A DNA stretch of 64,000 bases from Theristus sp. LFF4_11 (Eukaryota > Nematoda > Chromadorea > Monhysterida > Xyalidae), in assembly GCA_030248135.1 (NCBI GenBank), contig JASANC010005444.1, positions 1 through 64,000 of the forward strand, in the 5' to 3' direction. The notes below the pieces were generated by a model. That model saw only the letters and a list, made by a program, of their open reading frames with translations, was not told the origin of the DNA and made no database searches. Numbering within the stretch: position 1 is the stretch's first letter; each line of letters opens with the position of its first letter. Shown here one piece after another: positions 58,854 through 64,000 of this stretch. Both the position numbers and the translations under genes were made by a program.

Positions 58854-59117
58854 CAGGGTTGGCGCTGGCATGGGAAAAATACCGGTTTTTACCGGAACAA
58901 AACGCGTTTAATCTATACGCGTTTTTTCCCAAGGCAAAAATTGGTGCCTTGACAAAAACGGAAAAAAACGAGAACCGTATTTTTCCGGTTTTTTCAATCG
59001 GTTGCGAAACAATTGGAAAAAAATTTTGGCTTTGGTTTTTTTGGTAAAATTACCGTTTTTTACCGGTAAAAACCGTTTTTTCCACGATTTGAAAAAAACG
59101 GTATTTAGCCAACTCTG
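58854..59117. mobile_element. Possible short hAT-like element near the carrier start
   Basis: CAGGGTTGGC at the left and GCCAACTCTG at the right are imperfect inverse ends. The interior is full of TACCGGTTTTTACCGG and AAAACGG words. I find no clear 8-bp duplication. The mirrored copy is near 61030-61290. It lies just upstream of the carrier start codon. Confidence 0.4.
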
Positions 59118-59880
59118 TCTCTGGGTCCGTTTGCTTTGCCTCGCCGTTAACGTTTTGTTTGGTTTCAGAAAAATGTTTTTTTGGAGAATTGTTTTTTTTT
59201 CAAAAACGCCAAGATAATTTCCAATCGTGTGTGCAAAAGCGAAAGAATGAACGCACAAAGAATCAATTGGTTCAAAAAAATATATAAAGATAGTAAGATA
59301 TATATATCAGTTCAAAGAATATATAAACAGTCGATAATTTGTTTTGGGCAGATTTTACCCCAAATAGCTGATCCAAAATTGTAATTTTTGCGTTCTGCGG
59401 TTTTTTCCTGTTTTGTTTGTCGTGCCAACGTGAGCCTTCCTGGGAATCTTTTCTGAAAATAAGGATTATTGTGTCAAAAAACATCCCATCAAACAGCCGC
59501 TATTGTTGCATGCAAGTTGACCCTTTATTACTCCAAAATGGTTAATTGCCTTTTTTGCGTTTTTCGTCACCATTCCCGTTTCTTGTCGTGTCGTGCCAAA
59601 GGGGGCTTTTCAGGAATCCAACGTGCAGCAAGCTAATGTAGCGACTGCTAGCTAACCAATACCACACAACTGTTTGATCAGCGTCAAAAACCGTCGTCAT
59701 GTACGAGACTTCTGTTATCTGCTTCGGTTGCTTGTGGCTACGCACGCATATAACACAATTTGCGTAAAAACGATGTCAAAAGGTTGAACATCATTTTTAC
59801 GCATACCCTATGCGAAGCCACAAGCTAACCCAAGCATATTTGTTACAAACGAGAGCTGGCTGATGTTTCGTGCTCCATTA

Positions 59881-60276
59881 CATCTGGGAAGAAAAGAGGA
59901 TGGAAAGGAACACAACCAGGATAGGGTGCGTGACCAAAATGTGGTATTAATCGAGGGGGGGGGAGAGGGGTTTCGTTTATCTGATGTTCTTTTTGTATTT
60001 GATATTTCGGCATGCGTTTTACATTGTATGTCGATCAACAGTGTCGTCAAAACTGAAAGTAAAATTTCGGAAACTGATAAAGTGATAAACCGAAAACCAA
60101 CAGATAACAGAAGTCAGTTTTTGCTTTGTGGGCTGCGGACTGACACCGCGAGAGCTGGACACTTGTTTTTGCGGTTTCGCCCTGTAAGCGAAGACCGCGG
60201 CGACCCCGGGCTTGTCAGTTCGACAAGTCGCCAGACCGCACAGTCTCAAAAATGCACGTGCGCCGAGGGATGGTAA
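59881..60276. other. Spacer at the centre of the palindrome
   Basis: About 400 bp that differ from the arms. It contains a GGGGGGGGGAGAGGGG tract (59955) and the family D repeat at 60118-60252. With the inner arms it is the intergenic region between the two divergent carrier copies. No gene is seen. Confidence 0.6.
60118..60252. repeat. Dispersed GC-rich repeat, family D copy 2
   Basis: GCGAAGACCGCGGCGACC, GGGCTTGTCAGTTCGAC and AAGTCGCCAGACCGCACAG match words at 24841-25068. It is present once, in the unique spacer, not in the arms. Confidence 0.65.
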
Positions 60277-61358
60277 TGGCAGCACGAAACATCAGCCAGC
60301 CCTCGTTTGTAACAAATATGCTTGGGTTAGCTTGTGGCTTCGCATAGGGTATGCGTAAAAATGATGTTCAACCTTTTGACATCGTTTTTACGCATACATT
60401 GTGTTATATGCGTGGCGTAGCCACAAGCCAACCGAAGCAGATAACAGAAGTCTCGTACATGACGACGGTTTTTGACGCTGATCAAACGATGTTGTGTGGT
60501 ATTGGTTAGCTAGCAGTCGCTACATTAGCTTGCTGCTACGTTGGTATTCCTGAAAAGCCCCCTTTGGCACGACACGACAAGAAACGGGAATGGTGACGAA
60601 AAACGCAAAAAAGGCAATTTTAACCATTTTGGAGTAATGAATAGGGTCAACTTGATGAATCAATTAGCGGCTGTTTGCATGGGCTGTTTTTTTTGACACA
60701 ATAATCCTTATTTCAGAAAAGATTCCCAGGAAGGCTCACGTTGGCACGACAAACAAAACAGGAAAAAACCGCAGAACGCAAAAATTACAATTTTGGATCA
60801 GTTATTTGGGGTAAAATCTGCCAAAACAAATTGACTGTTTTTATTCTTTGAACTGATATATTTCTTATATTTATATTTGAAAATTGATTCTTTGGGTTCA
60901 TTCTTTCGCTTTTGACACACGTTGGAATTATCTTGGCGTTTTTGAAAAAAAAACAATTTCCAAAAAAACATTTTTCTGAAACCAAACAAAACGTTAACGG
61001 CGAGGCAAAGCAAACGGACCCAGAGACAGAGTTGGCTAAATACCGTTTTTTCAAATCGTGGAAAAAACGGTTTTTACCGGTAAAAAACGGTAATTTTACC
61101 AAAAAAACCAAAGCCAAAATTTTTTTCCAATTGTTTCGCAACCGATTGAAAAAACCGGAAAAATACGGTTCTCGTTTTTTTCCGTTTTTGTCAAGGCACC
61201 AATTTTTGCCTTGGGAACAAACGCGTATAGATTAAACGCGTTTTGTTCCGGTAAACACCGGTATTTTTCCCATGCCAGCGCCAACCCTGAACCGACCTCC
61301 TCGTTTCCTTCCTTCTTCTTGCATTGCACATTTGCACTTGCACACAGTGACAAATGAA

Positions 61359-64000
61359 ATGGAATCGCAAGCGACCACGAGCACAAGTGGCACAAACGTC
61401 GTCGGCTTGCCACAGAAACGACAAAACCAGCGGTCTGCTTCTTTCAAAAAGACTGTTCTTGTCAGCATGTGCACCGGAACGACGTCAATTTTATTTCTTC
61501 AGGTAACGACGAGTGCGTAGCGCCAGCCAGCGGCTCGCTTGTGTCTCCGCCAACCAGTTTTTTTATTTTTTTTATTTTTGCATCTTCATGTTTTGCCATT
61601 TTGATGTTTGTTTCAGCCGTTTGACCGCGTGAAAACGTTGATGCAAGATCCAGCGACTCCAAAACAAATGTCGTCGTCTGTTTTTCGCACGTTTTGGTTT
61701 TGCGTTCGAACACACGGTCCGCTGGCGCTGTGGCGCGGCATGCTGCCGGTGAGTTTTGTGATATTCGCTGTGTTTTATTTCGGTTTGCTTTACAGCACAA
61801 CACAAAGGAAAAGTCGGCTAAAAGTCGATTTCATAATTTCATTCAATTTTGCTCGAAACAGCCAGCACTAGGGGTGGGTCGGTATAAAAACGTTTTTTTT
61901 CGGTATAAAAAACGGTAGAAAAACGGTTTTTTATACCGGCGCCAAAAAAATGGCCAAAATAAATTACCGATATTTTACCGCGTAAATTTTGGTTTTTTTC
62001 CGGTTTTTTATACCGCCGAAGGACCCAAATTTCAATTTTTGAAATCACTCAAAATGCACTGTATTCCGCATATCCATTTCAATTTTCATTTTCGCCACTT
62101 CATAACTTGATGTTCTGGAGAACACAATTCACGCTCTTGGTATAAATAAAGCACCCTGAGACCCGTGCCTCTCCTTCCATGTCCCATCTCGGTCGACCGC
62201 CAATGGGCTGGCTCTGGTCGGCGTTCGCTTTATTTTCCAGCTTTGTTCTTTGTTTATCTGTTCAAGTTTGGTCTACATGGCAATGTTGTGTTTCGTTGTT
62301 TAACAGTTTCACGCTTTTTCCGCTTTAAATCTGCCGCTTGCGCTTTTTATGCCAGTTCTTTTGTTGACAAAGTGAAGAAACTGATACAGCAAAGATTTGG
62401 TTATTTTTCAGAATTCGGTTAAATTTTCAACAATAAACGAGAAACGCCGCGATATTTATTCTGTCAAATTTCGTGAAATTTTGTGTCTTTGAACTCGGAA
62501 AGTGCTCAAAGTTTTGTTGGTGATGTCTTCGTGCTGTTGTACTGGTGATAGTGACCCGAATCTCCATCTGATTTTTTGCTCTTTCAATTTTGTTCTTGGT
62601 TCACTTTTTTCGTCTGTGCGGGTTCGTGATTTCGGTGATCTTTTGTGTTTAGAAATGCGGTAAAATTGTTGTGCAGTTACATATCTCTCGATCATGTCAG
62701 TTCAATTGATTTGCATGTATCACATTCCTTGCTGTTGCACATGTCAATCTGTTTTGCGTTAGCTTTTTTTGTTTTAAACTCGCATCTGATAATTTTTCTG
62801 ATGCTGCATTCTCTCTAAGCGCCACCGATTCAAATAAAATCAAGATTGGAATACGTTTCCATTGAAACACATACAGTTTCTGGCTAGAATTGTGGTCTTT
62901 TACTCATTATTCAGCGGTTTGCGTAAAATCAGAGTACCAGAAATTGTCGCAATCACAGGATTCTTCAGATACTGGGTCGGTAAAAAAACCGGGTATAAAG
63001 AACCGGACGCGGTATAAAAAACCGTTTTATATACATGGATTTGAAAAAAAACCGTTTTTTACCATCCCTAGCCAGCACAACATTTTTTGGCCAAATCATG
63101 TTGATATGTATAACAAATTTAAAAACTAAACCGTTACATTGATTGGCTCGCTGAGCTGTTTTCTATTCAGAGAGCCAAGATTTGAATTGCCAGGCACGAT
63201 CAATCGAACGTTTTTCACACTTATGCAGTACTTATGCAATTGTGCTTGCATTCTGAATTATTCTTTCGTGCATTCTTGAAAATGTTGCGTCAATATTTTG
63301 TGCGGTTCAAGGTTTTGTGCAGGAGATGGTGAGCCGTCTGGTCTGGTCCCCGAAGCTCACCCACCGGAGTTTTGTTTTGTTCCGTCGCGTTCCCGGAATC
63401 GGTGGAAAAGGGTGTGCTTCAAATGACAAAAAATCAAATACCAACAAAAATACAACAGGCGTTAACTCGCTCGGTGCCCGGTGTGGCCGTGTACTTCGGC
63501 AGCGTCGAGGCGTCGACGCAGTTGCTCCGGTGGCACGACGCACGCGACTCGTTGACCGTTGCTGAGAACGCGTCCATCGGTGCGCTCGCGAAAATGCTGC
63601 CCGTCGCTCTGTTCATGCCGATCACGGTGCTGAAACAACGATTCGAGGTGACGAAAAACGCCGTTGCTCAGCTGCGTTGGTGCTCGGCTGGTTTGGATTG
63701 GCGCGTCGTCTGATAGTTACGGAGGTCGTAGGAAACACATGCTCTTTGACAATTGGGGGGCCCCATTTAGTTACAGTCATTCCAAATGGCCTGCTGTTGA
63801 ACGCAGCCCCGGAACGGTATCTGTCTCCGTTTTTCGGTTCCTTAGCCTCCCGAGCGCTTGACGACAGAATTATCGGTTTTTTCTCTTTTGCTGTTGCGTT
63901 TCACATCAGATTTTCAGTGGTTTTTTTCTTTTCACGTTGTTGTGACGGAATAAAGTTGCAGGCATTTTCAGAGTCAATCATATCAGTATCGCTCTATGCG
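61359..64000 (+). CDS. SLC25A38: SLC25A38-like mitochondrial carrier, copy B, truncated by the window
   Basis: Exons 61359-61502, 61617-61748, 63459-63647 and the start of exon 4 at 63972 mirror copy A, and the translated exons read the same (MESQATTSTSG, QPFDRVKTLMQ, GPLALWRGMLP, SVPGVAVYFG, MPITVLKQRFE). Splice sites are intact. It is transcribed away from copy A, from a shared 2.6-kb head-to-head region. Whether the remaining exons follow cannot be seen. Confidence 0.9.
61869..63070. mobile_element. hAT-like element in carrier intron 2, copy B
   Basis: Inverse of 57076-58272, 1,202 bp, flanked by GCCAGCAC at 61861-61868 and 63071-63078 (the complement of the 8-bp duplication in copy A). 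It differs from copy A by a few indels. Confidence 0.9.

Larger units (their letters stand above)
56146..59880 (+). repeat. Left arm of a large inverted duplication
   Basis: Mirrors 60277-64000 around an axis near 60073. Homologous points sum to about 120,141-120,147, e.g. 58782 with 61359 and 56500 with 63647. The left edge cannot be fixed, because the window ends at 64000, which pairs with 56146. Small indels separate the arms (for example around 56700 against 63450), so they are not identical. Confidence 0.95.
60277..64000 (-). repeat. Right arm of a large inverted duplication
   Basis: Reverse-complement copy of 56146-59880 with small indels, continuing past the window end. It carries carrier copy B and its hAT insertion. 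Confidence 0.95.

Overview
The window is nuclear DNA from an animal. Every confident gene is split by short spliceosomal introns, with acceptors that are usually TTTCAG-like. The gene set includes inward-rectifier K+ channels, CDPF1 and a mitochondrial phenylalanyl-tRNA synthetase, which together point to a metazoan. The short introns and pyrimidine-T-rich TTTCAG acceptors resemble nematodes, but that placement is inference; sequence alone does not name the species.

Layout. 1.8-3.1 kb (+): the 3' part of a TatD-family nuclease, with one reading-frame break. 3.8-8.4 kb (-): complete 14-exon NOP56. 9.4-12.9 and 15.5-20.4 kb (-): two tandem inward-rectifier K+ channel (Kir) paralogs. 20.4-34.4 kb: mobile-element territory holding a 4,045-bp element with 573-bp terminal inverted repeats (TIRs) and a perfect 9-bp target duplication, a second TIR element (2,353 bp, 197-bp TIRs, 4-bp duplication), inverted pairs of GGCC-cored tandem arrays and a 36-bp coding-like minisatellite. 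34.8-37.4 kb (+): exosome subunit RRP46 with a hAT-like insertion in intron 1. 37.9-41.5 kb (+): mitochondrial FARS2. 42.2-46.0 kb (+): an unrecognised 7-exon gene. 46.3-47.0 kb (-): CDPF1. 47.8-51.0 kb (-): transaldolase. 51.3-53.4 kb: tandem satellite DNA with a 149-bp period. 53.5-54.5 kb: a third TIR element. 55.1-64.0 kb: a large inverted duplication carrying two divergent copies of an SLC25A38-like mitochondrial carrier; the right copy runs off the window end.

The genes are housekeeping or membrane-transport genes with no evident shared pathway. NOP56 (box C/D snoRNP) and RRP46 (exosome) both belong to RNA processing, and FARS2 and the carrier both act in mitochondria, but nothing suggests an operon. 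Exon models were built by hand from homology, splice signals and phase. For NOP56, both Kir genes, RRP46, FARS2, the unknown gene, CDPF1, transaldolase and carrier copy A, the summed exon lengths are exact multiples of three.

At least three families of small palindromic elements (A, B and C below) are scattered through introns and gene flanks. The most notable observations are the long-TIR foldback elements with equal-length arms, a near-identical exon shared by the two Kir paralogs that suggests gene conversion, two GC-AG introns in NOP56, and the large gene-bearing palindrome.
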